Assembly: GCA_013397455.1 (NCBI GenBank)
Contig: VYZB01000192.1
Span: 650,161 to 714,160 of the forward strand
Length of the DNA stretch: 64,000 nt
Direction of reading: 5' to 3'
Origin: Crotophaga sulcirostris
Lineage: Eukaryota; Chordata; Aves; Cuculiformes; Crotophagidae
Below, in pieces: positions 1 to 11,228 of the stretch. How positions within the stretch are numbered: the stretch's first letter is position 1; every line of letters starts with the position of its first letter. The notes beneath the pieces are model-generated. The model was not told the origin of the DNA. It made no database searches and was given only the letters and a program-made list of their open reading frames with translations. The translations under genes were made by a program, and so were the position numbers.

Positions 1-3000
1 TGAGACTGAATGTGAGGAACAGATTGTCTGGAATCTGATACAGCAGCCAAAATCCCAAAAGACAGACAGATGAAGCTAGTTAGTTAGGAAAACGCATTCA
101 TTTGATGCCTAGCTTTTAAGGTTGGAGGAGGAGTAAGAAATGTGCCAGCTGTTCAGAACCAACATCCACCTTGGGCAAGAAGTACGGTGGAAAAAAATAA
201 CTCAAGAAGTGAGGAGTAGCTATTCTAAACCCCTATGATGAATGGCTACCCATGGTTAAACACCATTTTAAGAGTGAAAGGGGCATTGCAGCAATTTATA
301 CAGAGGGCAAAATCAAGTTGTGCTACAGTGTTCAATTCGTGCTGCAGACCTCCTGCATCCAGCCCAAGCTCCTGCTTTAGACTATGTCACAGAACTGCAC
401 AGAAATGGAACAAATCAGTTTAGGTTAAAGGTGGCTTTGAAATCAAGGAGAGCATTATCTCAGTTAACATTGAGAAACTGTAGGCATGCCATCAATGCAA
501 TGCAGATATTCTCCCACGGCAGGAATAGCTATCTTGGTGAAGGAGTTATTACAGATGAGGTAGCATTTTAGAAGCTAGATGCGTAAGCTCTTCATCACTG
601 GCAACTCTTGCTTTTTTATTTATTTTTTTAAGTAATAAAAATAGTAGGGCAAGAAGAGCAGGAGATCTAGGTGTTGGACATCACTAAAGCTATTTAAGGT
701 AAAAGAGAAATTACAGCTCATTTTCAAATTATACATAATGTGATCAGAGTAGGGGCTACTGCCAAAAATGATGGTCTTATTTCCCACCTTCACACTCCTG
801 CCATGGGAAATCTGGCAAACTTGTAGCCTGAGGATGAATCAGTTTAGCTTACTGATGTGACAAACTTATCCATCTCCAAAATAAACCAAGTCTCAAGTCT
901 GCAAGCTGAACCAAGTCATCTTGAGGACAGGCAGTTTTTAGATCTGACAAGGGGAAGAATGGAGAATAAGACTGTTCCTTACTGCCTGTGCTCCCAGATA
1001 AGCCACACCAAAGCCACACCCTTTGACTCAAAGCCATGACAGAGCTGCAGCCCACAAAGGAGGGCCTTCAGAAGGGTAGTGCTGGCCCTTCCATCCCTCC
1101 TTGTGCCCTTGACACTGCTTTGCTCTGGTACCAGGTATCAAACAGCTGCTATCAAAGGGTGAGCTGTATCAGAACAGTGGACCAACTCCCTGCTGTGACT
1201 CACCCCATGGCAATGCAAGCACTCAGACTGACAGAGGAAGGAGAGAGGAGCAGGCAATAAAGCCAGAGCCATTCCTCATGACGACAGCCTGCGCCAAGGG
1301 TAAGCTGATGTAGTTGCCACACTGCAGGTGACAGCACCTGGGCACTACAACCACTGCTTTCTCAAAGCTAAACACAAGCTCAGAATGTCAAACAGCTGAA
1401 TAATAAATCAACTATATTAAAAAAACCAAAACCATTACATTACATCAGAACAGGCATTTATTCTGAACAGCAACAATCCTGCCTTAAAATGCATACTTCA
1501 GCTAGGAAAAAGTACTATTTTCTCCTAAGGGTTCTTATTAATAGGTTTAAGTTTGTTTCTGAGAGGAAAAATAAATAATGTACCTACTTCAGTAAGGCTT
1601 TTCCCCCAGTGAAAGGATAATTATGTAATTCAAACTACACAAGATGTTTCCAAATATTTTATTGCAATAGGTGGATTTTACTGAAACAAACCCTACACAA
1701 ATGGGATTCCGTTTTCTCCACAAAGAAAAACATGAACAAAAGGAATATTTCTCCTCGTAAGAATGAGCCCAGACACCTGGGGATTCCATTCCCTTCTGCT
1801 AGTGCATGAGCAGACCTGATACTCTCATGGACAATCTCTACACATATAGTTGAAATTCTCAAACCTATTCCTGTAATTGTTTGTTAAGGAAGACTGCTGG
1901 AGCTTGAAATCCTAAAATAGAGACAGGTATCTGCAAACAGGGAGAGGAGAGCAGCACTCTTTTAGCAAAACTTCCTCTCAATTAGGCAGGAGAGAAAAAA
2001 AACAAAGATAGTAAAAACAGACGTTTCCCAAATTCTGCCAGTTTCCACACAGGTCAGTATCAGGTTTGAAGATCTGATGAAGCACAAAATAAGTGACACA
2101 AAGTAGAAGATAAGCCTAAAAACTCATGAAAGCAAATCTTGAGAAATTATACATATACATTATATATGTCTGCAAAAGTTGCACACTTATGGTGAGGCAG
2201 AAGTTTTTTGAGGGCTGCTGCTCCAAATCTATGTAGGTTTTGAAAGTTACTGAGGTTTTCTTGCCGGCAGAGCAGCAAGTTTTCCTAATTAGAAGCTTGA
2301 TGGTCTCTGAGGGAAGAGAAAATAGACTTGAGGCCTCAATGCTGCTCAGTCTTCCTTCACCTCTTACACATACCCTCATGTTAGGAATCTCAAGCAAGAT
2401 AAACCAGGCATTATGAAGCCAACACAGGTATAGGCAAAAGACTTCCATTTCTAGAAGGAGATAATGAAGCCTATTATTTCTTTACTGCTGCTACCACTGG
2501 AGAATAATGGTAATGTTTTCTCATGGTCCAGGTAAGGAGGCCACTTTCAACATAATAATGCAGACACTCATCTCAGAGGGGAATAAAGACAGGAGCAGTC
2601 TATTATTCTTCTGCAGATAAAGTTTTATTTACCTAGCTCAGAAGACTAACTAACAAACAAACAAAGAACTTTGAAGAATATAATCCCTCATCAGAAAGTT
2701 TCAGATAGAGGACTCAAAAATGCTATCTATCACAATAGAGGAAGCACCTAAGAGACAAAGCATCTGTTTATCTATCTCATTTTCCCACCTCCTACAGAAG
2801 CAAATAGTAAAAGTTTAGGGAACAGTACAAAACAGGACAAGCTTGTAGGGATAGCTATGCCAGCACACTTTCCCACTCCTCAGCTATGAGTGGAACTTCC
2901 CGAGCTAGAGGCAGTATCGCTGGATTTTTCTTCCCAACTTTGCAAATCAAGCCCAAGATGTGAAGAAACTACATGCAACAAGCCAACCAACCACTTCTGA

Positions 3001-6000
3001 ACAGTCCTAAGAAGTGACAACTCTAAAGCATAGCAGTGTCGAAACTATCTAGTAGAAGGCTGAAATTTTCTCAACATCTACCATACTAAGTACTAGCAAT
3101 TCTGTTCAAAGTCCAGGGTAGCTAAGCCATGTGCATACTAGGCGGGATCCAGGTGCTTTCAGCTGTGTCTTCACACAGGGTAAGTCTTCACCTTGTTCAG
3201 AAAGTCATCTTTCATCTTGGGGTTGGACAGAAACAATGTAAGGTAAAACTGACTGATGTCTTTAAACATGCTAAATAAATTAAGATCACAAATACCCAGT
3301 ATGAGTTTGGGAAGAGAAGATCACAATAATGTAAGATAAAGATCAAGTATTGTTGCCCTGAAGAGTAGAGAAGAAAATTATTCTCACTAGAGCCAGACTG
3401 GAAAGGAGCATGCAGAAATGCCTGAATGCTCGCATTTTGACTAAGACAGGATGTAAAGTCTTGAATAGAAGTTATTTTCCACAGCAGCAGCCACTCACCC
3501 ACAAACCCACAGTGAAATTATATTAAGACATTACAGCCTGGCACTGTAGCAGAGATAATGAATGCATAATTCAGACTTATCACAGAAGGTTTTCGGCAAA
3601 GGCAAAATGAGACTCATCATCTTAAAAAGCTACAGCAAAAGCCAACAAAAAAGCAGAAAACTTTGCTTGTGTTTCAGCTTAGATAAAGCTATTACACAAA
3701 ACACACTTTCCCCTTCTTTTAGTAAAAAGATTTGTCTGAATAAAGATGTATTGCTAACAATCAAATCAAGTACTTGTCCTTTATATGCCAAGAAATGAAC
3801 CCGGGATTCTCTTTTCCTTTGCACTCGGTGTATGAAGAAACATCCAGTATTTAACTTTAGATCTTTGATAAATCAAACTGCATTATAATTTAGTGTGCAA
3901 TTAAGCAGAAACAGCTCTTTTCTCAGTATTTTCTCTGAAACTGTGAAATGCAGTTGAGTTGGTACACAATTTTGGAATTAGTGATGATTTTTTCAAAAGA
4001 CTTATTTCCTCCGCAAGATGACTTGAAAATACAATCTACCTTTTAAACTAATTATTGCCCCTTTCTGTTTGTTTCATATATGAAGAGACTGACAGCAGAT
4101 ACGGTCTGATACAGCAGACAGGAACTACTGGAAGTAATGCATGCTGCCTGCAATACAAATTAAGGAACATAGAAAAAGCTTTAGATATTTTTATACATAT
4201 TGCTCATCATCAGAAGGGGTTAACATGTGGGTTCATCAAAATTAGATGACTGGGAAATATTCAAACTCATCCCCTTTCCAACACCAAAGATTATGGCAAT
4301 ACTGAAATTACTCAAATACAGGTCTCTTAGTTTAATGATTGATCACCATCTATCCTGATGATGAACCTTCATCTACCTGTACCCTTAGTTCATTCACCAA
4401 GGCAGCTGGATTATTCTCCAGGAAGTTAAAATCAGATGAAGAAACAGACAAGAGGCATCATACTTGTACAAGATGATTACAGATTGGTTTCCTCCATAAG
4501 TACTGCAGATGGTCTCTTCATCACTAAATTTCTAGACACAATTATCTCTCAAGAGTGGAAAGTGAGGGCATTTTATTACAGCATTAGAAATAGTATCCTG
4601 AGGAGAAAATGCTCTTGGTCAGTAATAGGGACCTGTCGTCTTTAAGACTTGGAAGCAGAGAGGTGCTTATGCAACAAGAGCAGCACTGGCAAATTAACTG
4701 TACTATTACTTCTTGGATTTAAGAAGTTCATTATTTCCTTTACATATTTAAAAAGAAAGATCTATGGCTAAAATAAGAACATGCTCCCTGAATACAGGCT
4801 TTGCAAACTGACTGAATGAAGACATAACGCATTCAGCTCTTTGCACTGATCTAGGAGACATCACTAGCTAAAATATCTGTTACCAGGTTTAACAGGTTTG
4901 GCATTAATAGGTTTTGACACAATTAAAAAAAGGCATCTAAGAATACCACTTTGGTGTTTTTAAACTTAAGAAACAGATTATGTATGGACTGGTTTTTAAT
5001 GCCTGTAAGTTTACTATGCCTGTAAGTTTACTCCTTTCTATTTCATAATCCACCCTCCTACTATTTGCCCCACTGCATACAGAAGTCCCCACAAAAGCCA
5101 CACAAGACAGGCCAATGCAATATCATTTGCAAAACATACTCAGATTAGAGAAAAATCTGTAGCCATCTGCAACAAAAAAATATTAACTCACTCAATTCAT
5201 CTTTCAAAAAAACCCAACCTGAACCACCTAAAACCACCCTAAGCCAGTCCGATTACAAGAAACAAAACACTTAACAGGATTTTTCACTTATAACATGAAT
5301 TGTTTAAGCTTCCAACAGCTAAGCTGAGCTTTAGGGTTTTGCAGCCATCATTCCCATCTCCAATGTGATGGCTCTGCTTCAGCACTAGAAAATCCCTTGC
5401 AGGTGTGTAGTGACAAGCTGGTTCAATGCATTTCAGTTTTACAAGCGCACATTATTTTGCTTTCCATTATTTCAGTTTTAGCATCAACGGGAACAATCTA
5501 AATGTAACATAGAGGTAATTTTAAGCAGAAAAGCGATTTCCTATCAGGATTCAGTAATGATTTACTGTCACCAACACAAATCTTTCAAGATGAAAGTAAT
5601 GTTGCAGGAGTTCAATATTCTGCTACTACACTCTATGGCCAGATGTCAACATTTACTGCATATTACGTATTTCACTTAAACAATGACACTGTACCAAAAA
5701 GGCAGTAGTGAGCTTCAGGCAAGCAGTATCACAATCATCACAGCAGCCACAACAGCAAAGTATTTTTGCATTAAAAATATGGCTAGGTCTCCCACCTCAC
5801 TGTTTTTACATACAGTTGAATGTGTAGCTACACGTTGCTTTTCTCTAGTAGCTAAAGTCAGATTAAGAAGTCTCCCACACACCGTGGCAGCTTATTCTTC
5901 ACCCTACTACCATAATTCATCAAGCACTAAATCATGCCGATGAAACTGTGTGGCTATGCTACAAACATCAATGAAGTAATCTGGGAAGGAAACCAAGCTA

Positions 6001-6520
6001 TGTTTTTTATTAAAAAAACATACACTTGCAAGTCTGGATCATTTCACTGATTGGGTTCACAGTACAGCTGGGGAAGAAACTAGTGTGGGGGACTGGACAC
6101 ATCAGGGTCAGGCAGGAAAATTAAACCAGCTGTGCCAATTAGGAAAACTAACGTAAATCTGCACTGAAAAAAAAAAGGAGGTAAGAGGCTTGTCAGCCTT
6201 AACACAGATCAGAACAGACTTACCTTAAACCCAAGTGCTAGAAGCAGATCAGTGTGCACCTTTATTATTAAAAAAGCACTTATGCAGTCTTAACTTACTA
6301 GAACTGTAAGTCATGCACCATTTACACGAAGCCATGTACCTAATGTGGGTCTAATACACCATACAACACAGTACAGTTAAAGCCTGAAGAACTGCTCTAG
6401 TTATAACTGAGTTTTCACTTCATACTACCCAAGCTTCTGCTTTTGGGCAACACATGGTCAGGAGAAGAAACTCCTCGCTTCTTTCAAGGTTTCTTTCAAG
6501 TTCTTTGACAACTGGCCTGG
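1..6520. other. AT-rich non-coding DNA, probably intronic
   Basis: No exon, RNA gene or recognisable transposon could be supported here. Open frames are short (at most about 110 codons), match nothing I know, and lack convincing splice sites. The + strand is generally richer in A and C than in T and G, with repeated A-runs broken by CC or CAA, such as near 1420 and 5210. That fits intron sequence of a gene transcribed on the minus strand. One less AT-rich patch at about 940-1370 is listed separately. Confidence 0.5.
940..1370. other. GC-richer anonymous segment
   Basis: This stretch is visibly richer in G and C than its flanks but has almost no CpG, so it is not a CpG island. It contains short open frames on both strands (60-74 codons) without recognisable domains, and an AATAAA at about 1256 on the + strand. 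It could be an old repeat, a conserved non-coding element or a decayed exon. Sequence alone does not decide. Confidence 0.25.
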
Positions 6521-7640
6521 TGGGCTCTCAAGGGGGAATCTTAAGAGCTACAGACTGGTAAATGTGATCTCCATCCATGGCAAGATTGCAGAAATAATGG
6601 CATAGCAAACAACCTGCTGGAATAAAGCAAATATGGCCTTTGCAAGGAGAAACCCTGCTGGCACTCCACGCAACCAGGTAAAAGGGGTCCAAGGAAAACA
6701 CATACTTGGACTTTCAAAGGGCCCAGGTTACTTCTTTAATAGTCTATGGCAAGAAGTCAAGTTGCCTGGTTACAGAGGAAACATCTGTTTATGGGTAGAA
6801 AGCTGGTTAAAGACTAGGAAGCAAGGATAAGACGCAATAGTCAACTTTCCACTGCGGAGAGAGTCAACAGTAGAGCTGGCCCGGCAGCATTGCTAGGACT
6901 CATTTTATCAAACATAACCAGTGAAATGCATAGAAGCGCACAATGAAACTCTCCAAGTCTCCAGATAAAGTTTTTTCAGGTCAGCCAGCTGCAATGGCAA
7001 TGACTTGTGAACTCTGGAAGGATCTCACTAAACTGAATAAGCAAAATATGGTAGATGAGCTTCAATATAGAGAGAGATCCAAGACTATACATATGAAAAA
7101 AAAATCCAAGCTGTGCTTTTATGTTGAATTTACAGCTGATTTTCACAATTCAAAACGGTGATCTTGGAGTCATCGCTGACAATCCTCTGGAGTTACTGGC
7201 TCAGAGTGCAACATTCACTCAAAATTTCATCTAAGTGTTGGACATCAACAGAAACGAATCGAGAACAAGGTAGGAGTCATTTGCTGCTATGCAAAGACAT
7301 AGTGCACTGTGATTTTAAGAATCAAGATGTGGAAACAAGAATGGCTACAAACAAGGCAGAGCAGAATTCAAACATGTAGAGAAAAGGACAAGGATTAAAG
7401 AGATGGAGCAGCTACCTTGGGGGAAAAGTCTGAAGAGGCTGGGGCTCTTCAATCTAGATGCAAGATGGTGAGGGGTTGGAGGGCGTAATACATTCAAAGC
7501 TTACAAAAGCTGAAGCAGCAGATAAGATCAACATTGCCAGCAAAGAACTTAGGAAATTTGTTACCTTAGGACCGTGAATAGACACAGATGTAGTCTAATG
7601 CAATAGTCTGATGAACAGATGCTAGAAGAGCAGGAGGACA
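6520..7640 (+). mobile_element. Ancient, decayed CR1-like LINE, ORF2 reverse transcriptase region
   Basis: Islands of sequence match the order of a CR1/L3-type ORF2. A reverse-transcriptase entry block at about 6540-6600 translates as SYRLVNVISIHGKIAEIM, against the family pattern NYRPVSLTSIPGKI. The block GATCTCACTAAACTG lies at 7021-7035. A segment at 7160-7190 reads DLGVIADNPLE (family DLGVIVDNSL). At 7400-7455 a stretch reads MEQLP...LKRLGLFNL across frames (family GLEQLPYEERLKRLGLFSL). Stops and frame changes are dense, so the copy is long dead. The sequence is closer to the older reptile-type CR1 than to the avian CR1s elsewhere in the window. The 5' and 3' limits are approximate. Confidence 0.72.
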
Positions 7641-8400
7641 GTAAGTCACAGAGTGGCCACGCTCACATGATCTCCCTTTATAGCAAAGTCACTGCCACTG
7701 TTGAAGACCACTTATTCGGCTACATGAACTTACTGATCTGATCCAGAATGGTGGTACTTACCTTCTAAATCAAAACTGGAGAGGAAAACATTAATGTGAA
7801 ATATTTCAAACTTCCACAATACCAGGAAAACTTCTTAAAATACAATTTAATGATCTAATTTCCATTATAGTCTTACAAGGAGACCCACTTCAGACAAGAA
7901 AAGTACAGATACTAAGTTAAAAGTGGTGAGGAGCTTGGCTTTCAGGATGAAGGAGAATAAACTGGAAGACAACAAGCTTAGCTATCTCAATTACACATTA
8001 CCCTAGGCACTTAAGAGTCAAGAAAAGCTTGCTTCCAAATCAGGTACACACATCTGTGCCACAGGTTTCAGCTCTGAAAGCTTCAGTGTCAGCAAAGGCA
8101 GACCAGGTTAGAAGCCGGCTGCCAGCCCCTAGCTGCACGACCAACTGTAGTTATGGTTCCTTGATGTCATCTCAAGGGAATTCCACCCGGAGTAAAACAC
8201 ACCTTTAAAAGGCAACATCTATTTCTCCATGAAGGCCTATCCTCTCCAGGCAAACCTTAAATTAGGAGGGACAGAAAAACAAGCTTAGAACAACTGAGTC
8301 ACTGGCCAGTATCTCAGCTGCAGAAGTTTCTTCAAAAGAGACAAGGCCACGTTAAGCATTTCTACATGGTTGGTTTCAAATATAAGCAAATACACCAGTT
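7640..8400. other. Non-coding DNA, nothing recognised
   Basis: AT-rich sequence between the ancient CR1 and a GC-richer patch. I see no repeat, exon or RNA gene signal. Confidence 0.45.
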
Positions 8401-9385
8401 TCACTGGTATTCCTCCCTGCCTTGGAAACACCACGGAGCAGGGTGGTAGTGAGGCTCTTGTTCCAACTTCTGCTGCTGAATAGGCCTACAGCCTGCTCTT
8501 CTGACCCAAACCTCTCGACTACCTAAGACACAGACGACTTCCCTCCTTCCTGTGTCTTCCTCAAAGCAGTTCCTTGTTCTTAACTGCTCCCTACTCCTAC
8601 CGCAGAGGATGGCAGAAGAGAAGCAGGTAGAGCCAGGGTTTGAAAGTAGAGACTGACACAATCCCTGGAAAAATATCTTAAGGCGATGACAGATGGGTTT
8701 TATTACTGGGTCTTCCACAACTGGGTAGAGTTGTCACCTCCTTGGGCTGAGCCTGGGGGCAGCAGAGTGTGTCTCAGTACAAGACCAGGACACCTTAATA
8801 TTGCTTCAGTCTCTTGTTCCTTACAAGATGGTCTGCAAACAGCTTTTCACACTACATGAGATTGTGATGAACAACTTGTAAGACAGGCCTAGCGCACGCA
8901 ATCTCTTCTTGCCTTGAGAGAGGAGCTGCATAGAATAGCACTCTTATCCAGTGCTCAGAGTCTTAATCACAGTTGTGGCAAAATGGTTCAGGAGCACTGG
9001 ACTAAGCGGAGATCTTGCAACACAAACAGACCCTGAACTAGTATATGCTCCGATCCCTGGATGCAGCAAAAGCGGTGCATGTACGACCAAGGGATCCAGT
9101 GCAATTCTTGCCACGGTTCAGCACCCCAAGTCTTGCAGATGGGGCTCAGCAACACCTTTCAGGGCCCTGGGAGATCGTGGGGACACCTAACTGGCCACCA
9201 GCAGAACCTGCTTCAAGACCATGTCCTCTCTCCCTTCCATCTGCAGGCTGTGAGGAACCAGTATCCATGTCAACAACAGAGGATAAGAAAAATGATTTGC
9301 GGTTTTTCCATGTCTTCAGATCCAAGGGAAATAAAATGATCCATTTAAGTGGTAACAAAGAGAAGAACCCAGTCTGAAGCACTAT
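8400..9385. other. GC-richer anonymous segment, open in several frames
   Basis: Composition shifts toward G and C, and several frames stay open together: minus strand 8718-8401 (105 codons), + strand 9045-9377 (110), 9061-9339 (92) and 8951-9190 (79), and minus strand 9382-9146 (78). Overlapping open frames on both strands argue for composition rather than a gene. None of the translations resembles a family I know. It could be a decayed LTR, an untranslated exon or a conserved element. Start codons and splice sites are not convincing. Confidence 0.25.
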
Positions 9386-9763
9386 AATGACAAAGAACCA
9401 CCTGAAGCGTACTTACGCACAACAGCACTTGATCAATCATGTATACAGCATCGTGACTACTCCAGGCACTACAAAAGCACTAAGACCACCAATGGCTTCA
9501 TTCCCACTTAAACTTTTCAGTTGTCACTTTAAGCAGTTAAGAACATATCCACACAGACTGCAACAAGCAGGTATAAAAGCAAAACGGGTTGTTTTACTAA
9601 CAAATTAAAATCAATTTAAGGGTATATTTTTAAATTAGTAGTAAGGTCTGCCCATGTATTTAAACTATGGCATTTTAAAAGTTAACACTTCTCAGATATT
9701 GCACTACATATAATTAAGACAAATATACTTTTAAGTGTCTTGGCTCAGTCTGTACTTGGGTTG

Positions 9764-9822
9764 AAAAAAAAACCAAACAAAAAAAAATCAAAAAAAAAAC
9801 CCAAAACACAACCACCAAACTA
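9764..9822. repeat. A-rich low-complexity tract
   Basis: Runs of 7-9 A are separated by CC, CAA or TC. Read on the minus strand it is a T-rich, GGTTTG-type tract. Similar shorter tracts recur through the left 45 kb, for example near 25270, 32080 and 34860, always A-rich on the + strand. Confidence 0.8.
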
Positions 9823-10682
9823 AGAATAAGACACCCTGACCCTCTAACAGAAAAAGAAAAATAAAAATTGTAAATGACACTCTGCCAAAATTAAGATACA
9901 CTAAGTTGTATTACTTTTGATTGTTACGTCCCAACACTGCTGTAAAATATATATTTTAAAGTTTTTGGAAGAGTATTTCAAATCCAAGCATGAAAAAAAA
10001 AAATTTAGTGGTGTTGAGTCTCAAAGAGCAGGACATATCCTTCTCAACTCCTTCACACAGATGCAAATGGAATCATCACGCTGCAGAAGACAACAATGAA
10101 AAGAATACACTGTTCAAAGACCAACCTGTAGTCAAATGCATACAAGTCAAATCTGTATAATCACAATAAAAGCACCATGAAAAAAATACGTATTTTCATT
10201 TGCTCTACAAGTTTTGCAGTTCTTCAGATTCACAGGATGTTAAATCCTCAATGTGTTGACACATTAGTGTTGAGAACAACGTTAAGACCAAGTTTTCTGC
10301 AGTATATCCTAGTCATTTTAAGTATATAACTCTGAACTACATCAGCACAGAATTTTCCACATACTGACACTAAACGTTGACTTGTTAATGCTTTAAGAAC
10401 AAAAATGTACAACAGGTGTAGTAAAGTGTAAGCAGTTTCCTGAAAATAATGTTTACAATATCATGATACTAAAATCACTGAACCCTTTTCCAGAAGGCAC
10501 CTACATTTTATGCTTGCATGACTTCAAGTCATTCTGTTGTCTCATGTATCTTATGCCTGACCACATACCCTTTAACAGTTCAACAGCAAAACTTTTCTGA
10601 TTACCGCCAACACTTAAATCATGTACTTTTTCTAAAAAATTGAGATTGAATATAAAAAAAATGTTATAACTCTAACAGAAAC
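9823..10682. other. AT-rich non-coding DNA
   Basis: No gene or repeat recognised. The composition resembles the flanking intron-like DNA. Confidence 0.5.
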
Positions 10683-11228
10683 AGCAGGATGAGGGAAGTG
10701 ATTGTGCCCCTGTACTCAGCAAAGGTGAGGCTGCACCTCGAGTGCTGTGTTGAGTTTTGGGCCCCTTGCTACAAGGACATTGAGGCACTGGAGCACGTCC
10801 AGAGCTGCGCAACAAAGCTGGTGAAGGGGCTGGAGCACAAGTCTTATGAGGACTGGCTGAGGGAACTGGGGTTGTTTAGCCTGTAGAAGAGGAGGCTGAG
10901 GGGAGACCATATCACTGTCTACAACTGCCTAAAAGGAGGTTGTGGCAAGGTGGGTGCTGGTCTCTTCTCCCAAGTGACAGGAGATAGGATGAGAGGTAAT
11001 GGCCTCAAGTTGCATCAGGGGAGGTTTAGATTGGATATTAGGAAAAATGTCTCCACTGAAAGGGTTATCAGGCACAGGCTGCCCAGGATGGTGGCTGAGT
11101 CACCATCCCTGGAGGTGTTTAAAAGACAGGTAGATGAGGTGCTTAGGGGTATGGTTTAATAGTGGACTGGCACGGTTGGATTCTGATCTCAAAGGTCTTT
11201 TCCAACCAAAAGATTCTATGATTCTGAT
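10683..11228 (+). mobile_element. CR1 LINE 3' fragment (ORF2 C-terminus plus 3' end)
   Basis: A 5'-truncated avian CR1. The frame from 10689 encodes the end of ORF2: [19 protein letters not shown], then [10 protein letters not shown]. An in-frame TAG follows at 10884-10886, and the same frame continues as [18 protein letters not shown] to a natural stop at 11159. The 3' end has the family's TTGGATTCTGATCTCAAAGG block and closes with ATTCTATGATTCTGATT at 11213-11229, the CR1 octamer. One nonsense codon and few frame problems over 157 codons mark a moderately young copy. Confidence 0.93.
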
